DNA of 64,000 nt from positions 31,207,555-31,271,554 of the forward strand of contig CM034591.1 of the NCBI GenBank assembly GCA_020091685.1. The letters are read 5' to 3'. Below the pieces are notes generated by a model. It saw only the letters and a list, made by a program, of their open reading frames with translations. It was not told the DNA's origin and did no database searches. This stretch comes from Lutjanus erythropterus. Taxonomy: Eukaryota; Chordata; Actinopteri; Lutjaniformes; Lutjanidae. Made by a program: the position numbers and the translations under genes. Every line of letters begins with the position of its first letter. Position 1 is the stretch's first letter. Shown here one piece after another: positions 33,961 to 45,689 of this stretch.

Positions 33961-36265
33961 AAACACAGTTGCAAACTAGGTTATTTGTATAAGCAAGTAC
34001 TATGAAACATCCTATTTTAGAGTTCTTCCTAAATTCCTGATACTCACTGCAGTTTTAACATGGCTTGGCCTCTTAAATTCAATATATAATCTTTTAAAGC
34101 CTATTATTTTTCCTTCATGTAATAGATATTGAGTGTATGGTGTTGCTAAGAGGGTAAAAAAATCCTGCTTTTTATTTGTCTACAGTCAATCTGTTTGCCA
34201 GTAGATACAAAAACAGAGAAAGATAAGAGTCAATAAGGAATTTGTCTCTCATGTTTGTCTTTCAGTCTACACTTCTTTCATCCACTTGACTGTATTTTAA
34301 ATAGCACAGAGTGGGTGTGGACTATAGCTATATTATATCGAAAACAGTTGGCATTTATTACAAATATTAAATGTCAAGGTGCTGGGTTTACAGAGACTAA
34401 ATCACACTGTAGAAATATATTAAAAGTATAATTAATTAGTTTAGATACCATTGAGTGTTTAGGTTATTGACCTTCAAAATATTAACAAAGTAGCTACTTA
34501 GGCAGGCACTTTTCACTAAATATTATAATTATTATCATTATAATTATCATGTTTTTTATTCTTTTGATGACATTGAAAGTTCAATGTAATAAAAACAACA
34601 AAAGAAAAAAAACATCTAAAGACAAAGTGATTCACATCCAGGCAGTCAACACTCGTGCAGCAACATTATTAAAAAGTTGACAAGAATGTACATAAAAAAA
34701 ACAAAAAGAGTATTTTGTGTCACTGTGTCATACAATGTAGTTTAGGAAGATAATACACCTCATATTCTATGAATTCTGTGCTCATTTTCTATGCGTATTT
34801 CTTCATGCAACTGTATAATTGCTACCGTCCTTCCAGACAGCCTGTTTTCATTCGCAAATTGTCAAATACCAACAATTTGTCATCACGACTCATACAGACG
34901 TGCACGGTACACGTTAGCAGCTGAAAGAGATGCACCTAGCTTTGAAGTGGCTTCGATGTAAATCCTTCCATGCCTGCATGAGAAGCACTGGGCTTTCAAC
35001 ATAGTATAAAGAGGGAAAGGTTTGTGTTTGGAGGAGGTGGGGTGGATAGATGGCTCAAACAAACAGGATTTTTACCCAGGCGACCAGGGTTTGCATCTGA
35101 TATGAAACCAAAGCATTAAACATGGTAAAGCACATAAGGTTGCATCATGTTACTTTCATCTTGGAAGACACTTAATTGATATTACATTTTATAGTGTAAC
35201 ATAGTTAATTGTAACTCCAAACATGGTCTTATCTCTTGCCTATCCAAATAGTTTTTGTGCCCAAACCGACTCCAGCTGCTTCCGTTTCACAATGTTAACC
35301 ATGTTATTAAAAGGCTCTCTGGTAGCGTGTCATACAGCTGCTAAATGATACCTTGTGCAACAGTATTAGACGCAAAATACAAACTCTGATGCACTTGAAC
35401 TGGGTATATGAGAAAAACAGAGAGGAAATGTATGTTATGTAGCACTAAATATAAGATTTTAATCTGATTCTTATAAATTATTTGACCCCATGAGGTTTTT
35501 AAGCTATAATTCTGAGGTTTAGCAATGTTAAAGTTGCATTTTAAAGGTAGCACGCTTTTCAGCTTATTTTTTCAAGCTTATTATTCCAAATGAACTTCCT
35601 CTCATACATTTTGTAAAAGGGAAAGTTAGGCAGGGGAAACACAAAAAGCAATAAAAGGAAATTGCCAGAGAATTTATTAATACTACCACAACACATAGAA
35701 AACATAAAAAATGCATGCTGCTTCACAGTTGCAAGGTTTTATTAAAAAAGTAACTCTTTCAGGGATCTTTTAATTCAGAGATATAACAAAAGCCAAACAA
35801 AGTCCACATAATCATCCTCCATTTAATTCTAGAAGGAGAAAAATTAAGAGGAGAATTTGTGTTTCAGTGAGCTACAGTACCTAGAAAGCTAGCCTCATCA
35901 TCATCTTCATCACAAGATGCTTTAAGAAAAGTTTTATAGAAGAATATAGGTAGAATACTGCATCATCCACATAAGGTTAAATTTGATTCTTCCATTTATA
36001 TCTAAACCTTTAATATCAGTGCTATTTTTGCCAGTATCTGGTGATGATTAACAGATGCACATATTAAGTGATGAATGACTTATCAAAATTATTATTTTTT
36101 CAGCCTGCCTTAACTGCCTTAAATTAGTTCTGAATAAAACTTCTCCATCAGTTATGTTAAACAACCAAAGAGTCAACTGAAATTACATTCAGTCAACAAC
36201 TGTAGAGTAACACCAACATGAGCTGCTGATTAAACAGTTTTGTTTTGTTCTTTGTTTTTTTTCTT
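33961..36265. other. Unique AT-rich DNA, no gene seen
   Basis: No repeat ends or coding domains recognised over 2.3 kb. It is AT-rich throughout. Confidence 0.4.
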
Positions 36266-36269
36266 AAAG

Positions 36270-36815
36270 TCCTCATACACTGCACTGCAGGCAAATCAGA
36301 TTTGTTTTTTAAATCCGATCTTGAAGACAGACCACCCCCACTGATGTCTGCAAGTGATTAGATCAGAATTGTGTATCCAGACACCACCAACCCATCTACA
36401 TGAGTTGCTGTGCTAATGACATAGGCATAAATGACAACGTATGCTGGTGACGCCCTACGAACAATAGCGCTGTCAGACCAGTGTACTGAATCCTCCCGCC
36501 AAAGCACCACCAATTTATTTCAGTTTCTGTTCATGGCCTGTTGTTCTCTGTGTTGTCATCCACACTGCTCAGTGAGCAGTAGTCTGTATTTTGCTCAGCC
36601 GGACTGATGTGACTTCTGTCTCTGGATTTGACATCGTTGTCATGTATTGCAATTGAAGCAAAAGATGCTTTTTGAAATCCACCAGTGTCCAGACTGAGAT
36701 GCATATAGAAATACAATTGATAATGGATTATTTTTTTGTTTGTTTGTTTATTTTTCAAATCCAATCTAGATAGAAGGTTTGGGCTGGCAGTCTGAAAAAG
36801 ACCTCTGACACATGC
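36270..36815. mobile_element. MITE remnant (CAAATCAGATTTG/AAATCCGATC family)
   Basis: The left block CAAATCAGATTTG...AAATCCGATCTTGAAGACAGACC and the right block TTTTCAAATCCAATCTAGAT...GGCAGTCTGAAAAAGACC look like inverted halves of one element. The core near 36540-36700 is in the style of a fish MITE. The longest minus-strand open frame of the window (36531-37103, 190 codons) runs through it and is not credible coding. Confidence 0.4.
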
Positions 36816-36954
36816 ACACACACATGCTTGGATTCTTGACCTGCAACTGGACATTAAATGCACCATTTCCATTAAAAGAAAAATAAGTATTTGGTGTGAT
36901 TTGGCTGTAGTTCTATTGTATTTCTCACACCAAACACTAACAGAGTTTAAAAAA

Positions 36955-37075
36955 CTTGCGTTTTTGACTTGTGAGTCACATTTCAAAGACTTGAAAACAC
37001 GTGAGATTTGCCCTTTAAAAATCTGAGACTTGACTTGGACTTGATTCAAAAGGCTTAAAAACATCTCTGAATCAT
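36955..37075. mobile_element. Decayed 'GACTTGAGACTTG' repeat fragment
   Basis: ATCTGAGACTTGACTTGGACTTG, with neighbouring AAGACTTGAAAAC and TTGTGAGTCAC words, is a fish TE fragment style. Class and ends are unknown. Confidence 0.35.
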
Positions 37076-38203
37076 GTAGCCACAGACTTGTAAATAACAC
37101 CACTGACCTGATGCAGACAAGCCCTCTCTCTCATATTCTGTTCCAAATCCAACAAAAACAAATCGCCTAAACCTGAGGAGTTATCTGAATTATCTAAATG
37201 ACTCTGCATGTTTTCTGTTTTTTCCAAAGGCATCTGTTCCCTGGCGATCCTTTGTTTATGCCTAAAGGATGCATATTTAATAGCATGGCCTCGAAAAGCA
37301 CATTTAAATCCATACCAGACTATATGCTGGCTGTCTGACTTCATTTTAACAGAAAAGTAAGCTGCAATAAATTATTTGTGTTAAAATTCCTCTAATAGTG
37401 AATGATTAAACTTACAACAGTTTGCACACTTGTGAGTTTCATCCATATTTTTTTTTAACTATCAGCCAATAGTCAGCAGGAAATTTTCCAGATTTTAAAC
37501 GGTTACTTCAAAATAAACCAAGTACATTTAATTTGTTTTTGTTTTCCAAATCTCTAGACATCAATTAAATCCAAAGCAGACGTTATGTCTTTTTATAGCG
37601 TAGCTATTATAATAACAGTTACCAAGACAATTTTGATTTGAATACGGGGTGGAATAAAATCCCCAGCCATGGCTATTTGTAAATCATAATACTGCAAGGT
37701 ATCACTAAATAAAGCAGAGTCATCATTATTTACAGTATATATTGTGCCACAGATTATTAAATGAGTGCTCAAGACATAATTACCATATTTTCTTTCTCAA
37801 TCACTCAAATTCTGTACACTCAGGTAGAACTTTGGCTTCAAATGGCAACATGCAGAACTACTTTTCTTTCTCTTTTGACTTTTTTGTGTCTTTGACATTT
37901 TTATGTTCAAATTACGTTGCCTGGTCATGGGGTCATGAAACTTTTTTTTTAACATTTGCAAGATAAAGTCAGCAGTGAATTACCATAAACAAAGGTGCAA
38001 CTGGAGATTGCAGAATATATGGCGGAAATGTTAGTTGTTATTAATATTCTGCTGGAATGTTCCTGCGTCTGCAAGGAGGCCATACTCTCTCTCTCTGCCT
38101 CTCACCAACTGTCTGTTCGCTTAATTGGAGCTGGGAGTCTAGGACCACTTCTCTGACCGCCCGCACACACCCCTGGGAGCCACATAGGTACAGCAGCCAA
38201 CAC

Positions 38204-38206
<3 letters not shown>
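37076..38206. other. Unique DNA, no gene seen
   Basis: Nothing clear. A low-confidence patch at 37700-37830 (GATTATTAAATGAGTGC, ACATAATTACCATATTTTC) has enhancer-like texture. Confidence 0.35.
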
Positions 38207-38244
<38 letters not shown>

Positions 38245-38280
38245 TGTGTGTGTCTTAGAGAGGGAGAGAGAAAGAGAAAG
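38207..38280 (+). repeat. Compound microsatellite (TG)n plus purine tract
   Basis: A TG run with one AG interruption (38207-38252) is followed by AGAGAGGGAGAGAGAAAGAG. The open frame at 38057-38374 translates this as CVCV and RERE runs and is spurious. Confidence 0.95.
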
Positions 38281-38459
38281 ACATGAGCTGCAGAGTAGTA
38301 ATAGAGCTATAAAGGAAGTGAACGAGGCTAATAAAAGCCATATTATGCAAGAAAGCTTTGATGTGAGTGTTTAAGTGAGGATCTGCTCTCAAGGATTTGT
38401 AATGTTGGTATGAAAATCTACAAATACACAAAAGAAAAGGAATGGTGGGTGATTAATTA

Positions 38460-38725
38460 TCTTGTAATATCACAGACATTTTCCCCATGTCAGCAAATTG
38501 ATTTGATGACACATTATATCAATGCAATTATAGTGTTTTCTGCGTGGTAATTGGATGAGGCATTTATAAGCAATGAATAGACAGTTCTACATGTTCTCTT
38601 GGTGGGCATTATTGACAGCATTTTTTTCCAATTATGGCACCTCATCCATGTCAAAATCAAACATACATTTCAGCAGTGCAATCATCAAGACTAGGTACTT
38701 TCTATCACCATATAATTCTACAGAA
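38460..38725. other. Candidate conserved non-coding element (weak)
   Basis: High-complexity, T/A-balanced DNA with GCAAATTGATTTGATGACAC, ATGCAATTATAGTG, GGTAATTGGATGAGGC and GGGCATTATTGACAGC. These are words typical of developmental enhancers. It ends at the Tc1-like element. This is inference from texture. Confidence 0.2.
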
Positions 38726-38879
38726 ACATACAACATCAATTCTAAAATAGTTGGGAACCTGTGTAAAATCTAAATAAAAACAGAATGCAATGATTTGCAA
38801 ATCCTTTTTGACTTATATTCAATACAGTGCAAAGCTATTTAGTGTTCAAACTGCTAAACTTTGTTTTTTGTAAATACAT

Positions 38880-39605
38880 GTGGTGAGGGGGTAGGTAAAT
38901 TTTGGTTGGTTTTGTTGGTATGGTGTAGTGGTGTCAAAGAGGGGAGAATAAAGAGTAAGCCAGACAACGCCACCTGGGGAGTTTCACCCCAGGAAATACT
39001 TTAAGGTAGCTTAAATATTGTTTATAAGGTAGATGGTAAGGCACACAGATTCATTACTGATTAAGAGGCTGAGATGTGTTATCACAATTAAAGCAGAAAC
39101 TTTATTATAAGAAGCAAAATAAAGCAAAAAGCAGGGGCTTGAGCTGCTGAAAAGGAAGAAGATGATCAATAAACAAGAAATAACCAAAATGAAGGTGGAT
39201 CAAATTACTTTGTTACAATTTATGCTAAAAAGATATAAATTCTAAAAAATGAAAGTTAAAACTCAGCCCGATGTAAGCAAAACTAAAGAAACTAGGAAAC
39301 TGAGCAGAGGCCACTTGTTGAGAGGCAGACTACACAGAGGAACTAGTAGGGTTGCTACCACTACTCACCACACATGAGCACAGCAAACGATACAGCAATC
39401 CTCAAACAAAAAAAATGGTACAGTCTATGGTGTTCCAGTGCAACTACTCACATTCAAAAGTGAAGGGACCTCACCACGAGTCCCTAGCCTCTCACCAATA
39501 TGGCTCCCTGCTCCTGAAATAAAGGAACTCATAAAATAATCAAACATAAACAAGAATGTATCCCACTTAACAAATACGAAATAATTCAGTAAGGGCTACA
39601 ATGAC
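38880..39605. mobile_element. Unidentified insertion inside the Tc1-like element
   Basis: Homology to the Tc1-like family stops near 38878 and resumes near 39608. The roughly 725 bp between has a different character, with AAAGAGGGGAGAATAAAGAG, GCCAGACAACGCCACCTGGG, TTTCACCCC and a later AGGGTTGCTACCACTACTCACC. It looks like the end of another mobile element, but no inverted ends or target duplication were found. Confidence 0.4.
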
Positions 39606-39754
39606 CAGGGGCAACAAAAGACTTGGAAAATTGCAGAATGCTCAAAAAACATCTGTTCAGAACATTGCACAGGTAAAACAGGTTTTATGATTGGGTATTA
39701 AGGTGCATCCTGAAAAGGCTCAGTCGTTCACAACCAAGTTCACCATTCTAGGAT

Positions 39755-40132
39755 GTATTGAAATTGTTTTCAGAAATTATGGACGTTGTGTCCTATGGGC
39801 TGAAGAGGAAAAGGACCATCTAATTTGTTACCAGCACTAACTTCATAAGCAGGCATCTGTGATAGTGTGGGGGTGTGTTAGTGCCCAAGGAATGGCTAAC
39901 TGCAATATCTGTGAATGCTGAAAGGTGCATACAGGATTTGGAGCAACATGTGCTGCCATCCAGACGACGTCCCTGCTTATTTCTGAGTGCAGGTACTAGA
40001 CTGGCCTGTATGCAGTTTAGACCTGTCTCCTGATGAAAATGTGTGGTGCAATATGAAGCACAAAATACAACGACAAAGACCCCAAACTGTTGAGCACTTG
40101 AAGTTGTAGATCAAGCAAGAATAAGGAATTTC
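39755..40132 (+). pseudogene. Tc1-like transposase fossil
   Basis: Fragments in more than one frame: FRNYGRCVLWAEEEKDHLIC, then ASVIVWGCVSAQGMAN (the region before the second catalytic Asp), LEQHVLPSRRRP, and SPDENVWCNMKHKIQ with the third acidic residue of the DDE triad in the S-P-x-E-N-x-W context. The N-terminal helix-turn-helix half and the DNAKPH segment with the second Asp are deleted. Stops and frameshifts are present, so it is inactive. A full-length enzyme of this family is about 340 residues. Confidence 0.75.
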
Positions 40133-40393
40133 ACTTTCAAAACTTCAAAATTACTGTCCTCAGTTCCCACACTTGTAAACATGCCCCTATCACAACATTT
40201 TTGGAATGTGTTGCAGGCATCAATTTCAAAATGAGTGTATATTTACAAAAACAAAGTTCAGTCTGAACAGTAAATATCTTGTGTTTGTACCATATTTAAT
40301 TAAACATGGGTCGAAAAGGATTTGCAAATCATAACATTCTGTTTTTCATTTGCGTTTCATACAGCATACAACATTTTTGAAATTGGGGTTGTA

Positions 40394-41048
40394 CATATAA
40401 AAACATGAACTTATTACTTTGGACAGTTTACCATCATGTTGTCATAAGGTATACTCAAAGTGGTGTTCTCTACCAGCACATATGAATTCGACACCTCCCA
40501 CTCATTTGCCAAGCAACTACAGAATTGACTTGTTAGTCATCATGGTTGTGAGCACTGAGTGATGAATAGAAATGGCTGTTGGATGTGATTGGTGTTATTT
40601 TATATCTCTGTCATAATTTGGACAAATTCTGCAGAGAGCAATTTTCTTAGCTTCTAATTTGTTTGTGGGACTGCACTGTGAAATTGGTGGTTTTGGTAAA
40701 GTGCCTTTTCACTACATATCATGGCTAATGATGTGGCACTGTGTTTAGAGAAACAGCTGAATGATTTGGGAATGTGATCTGAGTATCCAACGTGATCTTC
40801 ATGAAGGTTTTTAGGTTTGCTTTTGTTGGACAAGGTTCTCATTTTTAATGTTTCATTTTGGGTTTTATCATTTTCAGTATGTCCCAATAATAATAAATGA
40901 TCAGTCTATATGCTCTTTAAAGCACAAAGGATATAAACTGACCTTTTAGGTATTCACAACTGTAGAATAAGGCAGTTCTGAGTAGTAGCCAAAACTCAGG
41001 GGGTTAAATGTTACATTATTTGGAATAGAAATTGTTTTATTGCTTAAT
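40394..41048. other. Unique DNA, no gene seen
   Basis: No repeat recognised. Confidence 0.4.
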
Positions 41049-41348
41049 TGTCTTACATTAGGGTGGCATGGCCTTTCTGTGTGGAGTTTGCATGCTCTCC
41101 TTGTGTCTGCATGGGTTCTCTCCAGGTTCTCCCACAGTCCAAAGATATGCATGCTAGGTTAATTGGTGACTCTAAATTGCCCGTAGGTGTGAGTGTGAGT
41201 GGTTGTCTGTCTCTATGTGTCAGTCCTGTGATGAACTGGCGACGTGTCCAGGGTGAACCCCACCTCTCGCCCAACGCCAGCTGGGATAGGCTCCAGCCCC
41301 CTGCGACCCTTCAGGAATAAGAGAAAATGAAACGAATGTCTTACATTA
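41049..41348 (+). mobile_element. SINE copy 2 with perfect 12-bp target duplication
   Basis: The body at 41061-41336 is flanked on both sides by TGTCTTACATTA (41049-41060 and 41337-41348). It starts GGGTGGCATGG and then jumps to CCTTTCTGTGTGGAGTTTGC, so roughly 75 bp of tRNA-like head, including most of the A box and all of the B box, are missing. The rest is well preserved: CAGTCCAAAGATATGCATGC, TTAATTGGTGACTCTAAATT, GTCCAGGGTGAACCCC, GGGATAGGCTCCAGCCCC and an A-rich end. It is the same family as 19968-20269 in opposite orientation. Confidence 0.85.
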
Positions 41349-41688
41349 TTGTGTGTATATGTGTATTATGAACAATCATTTTTTAATTTAATCTCCATTT
41401 CAAATAAAAATTAGGTCACAGGTTCAGGGAATCTAGTTGCTATAGGCAAGAAAGTCCTGGAATATGAGTGTGAAATTATTTGTATGTGTCCACGTTGCAC
41501 CCTGCTTTTCTCCCTTGAGCAGGATAACCAGGTATAAAAAATAATAAATGGTTGTACAGATGTTATACAATGAATTCATGTGTGAATACAAGTGGAAAAT
41601 GCACGCACAAAATCAATTGAATGGTACGGTATGCCACATTTTCAAAAAAAAACCCAATGCATAGACTCAGAAACATAATCCTTTTCAT

Positions 41689-41800
41689 TCATCACTTATG
41701 ACCAACTAGAAGTGTGTGGTGGTATACAGAGACCCCACTCTCCATCTGTATTTCTCATTATTTCCCTGTGCTCAGCACACTTTACCAACCCAGAACATCT
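41689..41800 (+). mobile_element. Repeat fragment shared with 62820-62930
   Basis: ATCACTTATGACCAACTAGAAGTGTG...CAGAGACCCCACTCTCCATCTGTATTT aligns with ATCACTTATAACCCCCTAGAAGTGTG...CAGAGACCCTGCTCTCTGTCTGTATTT at 62834. These are two copies of one family inside the window. The copy at 62771 keeps a TTAA terminus; this one does not. Confidence 0.6.
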
Positions 41801-42099
41801 GTATTTTATTTCCTGGGAATGAAACACAACAATCTCTTTTTCTCTGGTGAGTTTCTGAACAGGTCAAAACAAATCCTCCTGATTCTACCTTTAACTCATG
41901 AGTCAAATCCAACAATAAGTGTTAAAAACTCTGGTGACTGACTCTTTGTCTCGAGCAAGTGTCTTGTTTGCTACCTCTACTGATGATTTGGAGTAGCCTG
42001 GCATTTCCAGACTGGGGTCTCTCAGTTCATTTTTGATTTCTAAGGGGCACAGACCAACATGCATCTGGAGACAACTGGATAGACCTACAACCAATCAAA

Positions 42100-42260
42100 G
42101 TCAAGCTGGTGCAGTGCAGTCCAGTTTCAAGCAGGAAAAATGGTGACTGGCGAAAACTTTCCTCAGTTTCTGAAAACATTTGAGGTGAGAAATAGGAATG
42201 GTGATTCATATCACTTCATTCATAGCACTGCCTAGTTTGACAGTTTTATCTGAGCTTCAT
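42100..42260 (+). mobile_element. Repeat fragment shared with 48120-48300
   Basis: TTTCTGAAAACATTTGAGGTGAGAAAT...GCACTGCCTAGTTTGACAGTTTTATCTGA aligns with TTTCTGAAAACATTTTAGGTGAAAAAT...GTACTGCCTAGTTTTACAGTTGATCTGA at 48187. The two fragments are copies of one unclassified family. Confidence 0.6.
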
Positions 42261-43215
42261 GAACCCGGTGTGTTGTGCTTGAAATGTGTGATGCCACTAA
42301 TGTGTGACTTTTCCAGTCTGGACCGGTGAGGCTCCTCTGTCAGTCATCATATAAAATTTACCAGTTGTGATTAGCCCGACCAGATCCAGGACAGGTGGAA
42401 ATCTGTCTGAACGATAGTGAGGCTCAGACTAGATTAGAAGTGCAGAAATGTAACAGTCCCTCCAATGTGCCTGATAACTTACTGTAGAACAGAGGAAGAT
42501 GCGACTTTAACAAGCAGGCTCTCTCAGAGACAAATAATCATTTACTGATGTGAGCAACAGAGAAAAACGATACTAATCAGGAAAAATCAAACTTGTCATT
42601 TCTACATTGATTAAATGCAATTTATGAGTGCATTAGGCTGCTCTGAATACAAGCTGGATTAAATCATGCTAAGCATTCAGCTGAGCTATGTTAAATTGGA
42701 ACGAATGAATGATCTGAATGTTGTGTTAGATGGCAATAAATGAACTCACTGCGTTTGTGGTTGTATGTGAACTGCTGCCACAGTCACTGTGAAGATTTCC
42801 ACTGACTCTCTGACTCTGTCAGTCAACCTTTTCCGCAAAGAATGAGCTGTGCTTTGTCTCTGTCCTCCATCTTAACACACCCCGTCTGTCTCTCTTCTCA
42901 TATAACACACCAGCTCTGCTCCAATTAAGTCGGGACAGCATCTCGAGCATGAAGCAAACATTGTCTGTTTTTATAGTGAATGTGAGTGGGTGTGTGTGTG
43001 TGTTCGTCAGAAATAGACATACAGGGAGACAGATAGAGAGACTGAAAGTACATTTAAGTTTAAAATGTCACCATTTTGTCAGTGCACTGTATCAGTGCCA
43101 TCAGATGACACTGAAAATTGTGTGAAAGGGCAAAGGAAGAGTCCAGAGGCAACACTCCACAGAAGGACTTCAAGCTGTTTCTCATTGTACACTAAATGTG
43201 AAATCTATATTTTAA
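42261..43215. other. Unique DNA, no gene seen
   Basis: A short GT repeat at 42988-43002. Nothing else. Confidence 0.45.
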
Positions 43216-43219
43216 AAAA

Positions 43220-43500
43220 GTAATTTAAAGCAGCTACAAGGAACTTTTATTTTTTTTTAATTTTTTAGGCCCCTGTGGACAAAAGCAGTAGTGTCTCCAC
43301 CACCATAACCACAAAATATAACACTAAAAATAAAATGATCGAAAGGAAAATCTCCTCCTGCATCTTTTTAATGTTAATGTACCACTCACTGTAACTTTGC
43401 CTGGGAAAAATCTCTTCATCTGATATCTAGAAAATCATAACCATCCGGAAAGTCGTCCATAGAAAATGTTTGGAATAGGGTGAGAACAATTTGTAAGTGA
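43220..43500. mobile_element. Possible TTAA-ended repeat start
   Basis: TTTAAAGCAGCTACAAGGAACTTTT resembles the TTAAAG-type ends of other elements in this window, and T-rich filler follows. No partner end was identified. It may be the left part of the element that carries the helicase-like fragment. Confidence 0.3.
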
Positions 43501-43528
43501 TTGGATGAGCCAATTGTCATGTCTAACT

Positions 43529-43879
43529 TCAACCAATCGGGTCAACCCACCAAACTGAAGCCGGCCAGAGGAAGAGCGAAAACATCTTTTCCACCGTCAG
43601 TGTGGTTCTTTGCTCTTCTTTCAATGAAGAAATACTCTCCAATTTTGATATAAGTGATGCTATCACAGTTTCTCTGCTAACCTCTGCAGGAGCCGCCATT
43701 GTTTGTTTGAGACGAGTCATTTCCATGGACGCCTCTCTCTGAAACCATGCCTGTAGTTGCCAGTAGTCCCTCCAAGGGCACTGATTCCTTCGCACCACCT
43801 CTGGCGCAGACACAAACAGATAAATGAACCCTGGCAAGATGTATTCTCGTGTGATCTCACAAATCCAGCTGCCTGGCAA
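43529..43879 (-). pseudogene. RecQ-like helicase N-terminal fragment in a repeat
   Basis: The minus-strand frame includes MAAPAEVSRETVIASLISKL, then SISSLKEEQRTTL. This resembles motif 0 (x-x-x-Q) ahead of the Walker A loop in RecQ-like helicases. A one-base shift then reads GKDVFALPLAGFSLVG, where PTGFGKS would be expected, so the Walker lysine is gone and the frame ends. The first third (GFIYLFVSAPEVVRRNQC) is also part of the repeat. Similar helicase-derived fragments are spread in fish genomes, so this is probably transposon-carried, not a host gene. Confidence 0.45.
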
Positions 43880-44380
43880 GGCAAGCAGGCATTAGGAATA
43901 ACTATAGAAATAGCCTGATGATCTTCTTTGCTTATGTAGATCACAGAGAGGCACGACTATTAAACTGAGACTGTTTCATAACCCGTTTAAAACTCCTCAT
44001 AGCACATTTAACTGTCAGTGATATGCCCATTAAAACAAAGGTCTTCATGAGTCAGAAATGTTTTAAGAAACCCAAAGGAGCCATGACTATCTAACATTAA
44101 CTATGAATGGACAGCAAATAAACCCAAAATAATTCCACTCAAACCTGCAGAGACACAGAGAAAATTGGACCAGATGAGACAGATTCTGAAAGAAGCTGTG
44201 GTTGATTAGACCACAGGTAGTTAGACAAAAACATCTGCCTGTTTAAAATGCACCATGTGCTGTGTGCTTTCAAACTGTTTTCAGTTCCTCTCGGGACCTG
44301 TTGGATCCAATCATTACTTTTGCTTTCACAAAGACACAAGAAATGAAATCACATGCAACCTTTTTTGCCCAAAACTCTGT
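43880..44380. other. Unique DNA, no gene seen
   Basis: Nothing recognised apart from the approach to the tetranucleotide array. Confidence 0.4.
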
Positions 44381-44488
<108 letters not shown>

Positions 44489-44955
44489 CGTCAGCATAGT
44501 AACCTGCATGTTTGTCTCAGCTGTTTTGTTCCTGCTTCTTGAAATTCTCAGTTGACTGGAGATACATTTCGTCAATAAGTGTTTCTTCCAAGAAAAAAGT
44601 GGTAACGTTAGATAGCAATACTGACAGAACGTTATGAATGAAAGATGCTCCTTATTAACGGTGTTGCAACAGGTCAAATTTTTGGCTGCGTGTGATGCCC
44701 AGGCTCAAGGCTACAGTGTGTAATACCAGCAATAACACTTGGCATTACTTCATTTGTCCATGTGTTTGTTTTTCATGTTTTTTTTTAGTTGACTAAATTA
44801 ACACTGTCACTGTCTGCAGTGTTGAGTCTTTTCAGCCTCACAGCCCAAGGCTACTTCAGTGTTTGGCATCCACCAAGACCACTCACACCACAAACTCCCC
44901 ACACACAGGAGCATGTGCCTTATCTCTTCATATCCATCCTTCCTGCTCACTCACA

Positions 44956-44956
<1 letters not shown>

Positions 44957-44987
<31 letters not shown>
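44957..44987 (+). repeat. (AC)15 microsatellite
   Basis: An uninterrupted AC run. Chance open frames through it are T-H or H-T runs. Confidence 0.95.
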
Positions 44988-44991
<4 letters not shown>

Positions 44992-45149
44992 CACATACAC
45001 AGGGTAGATGGCTGAAACTTCTTAAATGGCAGAGAGGGAAAACAAGCCAAACAGAACCAAAGAAGGGCAAATGAAACAAATGCTTCAAAGTTCCCTTTTT
45101 TTTACAAATGATGCTTGTCCTATGCAGTGTTATTTCTTGCTGTCCTGTG

Positions 45150-45684
45150 TGTCACACCTGCCTATGTGTTCTTGATTACAAGACAGGGATCAGGTGTAGC
45201 CTTCAGGTGTTGGACGGCAGCTGCAAATAATTTCCAATCAATTTTTCTTTAAATACTGGCCTTCAACTCCACTATAGCACCAGATCACAGACTCAGCCTC
45301 ATTCTGGCCTTTTTGAATTGCCTTCTGTCAGTTTTTGCACTCTTTTTCTGATACTATAATGTTTTCCTTTGAGGGCAGCAGCGCCTGGCCTGACCATTGC
45401 GTCCGTTCCACTCCTGGACCACCTGGAACTAACTCTGCGCTCTCTTCTGGGATCTCTGGACTCATTTTGTCTGGCCTCCCCAATTCTACTGCCACGCATA
45501 GCTCAAATTCCTCGGCTCACACCCCTGTCCAAGAGACTCTGCTGCACATTTATTCTTTAAACAGATTTGAATCCCTATCTAATGTACAATCTATGGTTGA
45601 AGTGAGTTGTTTCCCCCACCCCTTCTCATCAGACTCAGGGAAGCTCAGGCAGGCTACAGGAACAAGAGCAAAACAAGTGTGACA
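45150..45684 (+). mobile_element. LTR-like unit with TGTCACAC...GTGTGACA ends
   Basis: A perfect 8-bp inverted pair (45150-45157, 45677-45684) encloses 535 bp. Inside are ATTACAAGACAGGGATCAGG, a TTTAAATAC box near 45248 and a C/T-rich second half, in the style of fish Gypsy LTRs. No AATAAA and no flanking duplication were found, so a DNA transposon remains possible. The 115-codon frame at 45335-45682 reads Pro/Ser-rich sequence and is not supported as coding. Confidence 0.4.
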
Positions 45685-45689
45685 TTGAC

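Larger units (their letters stand above)
38729..40393 (+). mobile_element. Tc1-like transposon, decayed, with nested insertion
   Basis: Termini at 38731 (CAACATCAATTCTAAAATAG) and 40391 (complement CAACCCCAATTTCAAAAATG) are long imperfect inverted repeats. They share AACAGAATG, ATGATTTGCAAATCCTTTT and AACTTTG words for over 120 bp. TA dinucleotides flank both ends (38729-38730, 40392-40393), as expected for Tc1/mariner. A foreign segment interrupts the left part (38880-39605). The transposase on the plus strand is broken (separate entry). Confidence 0.8.

Noticed and set aside
36531..37103. 190-codon minus-strand open frame, the longest in the window
   Set aside because: It runs through MITE sequence, has no domain and has low-complexity stretches (CVCACVRG, KNKQTNKK) from simple repeats.
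45335..45682. 115-codon Ser/Pro-rich frame
   Set aside because: It lies inside an LTR-like unit and has no domain; stop-free length is within chance for C-rich DNA.
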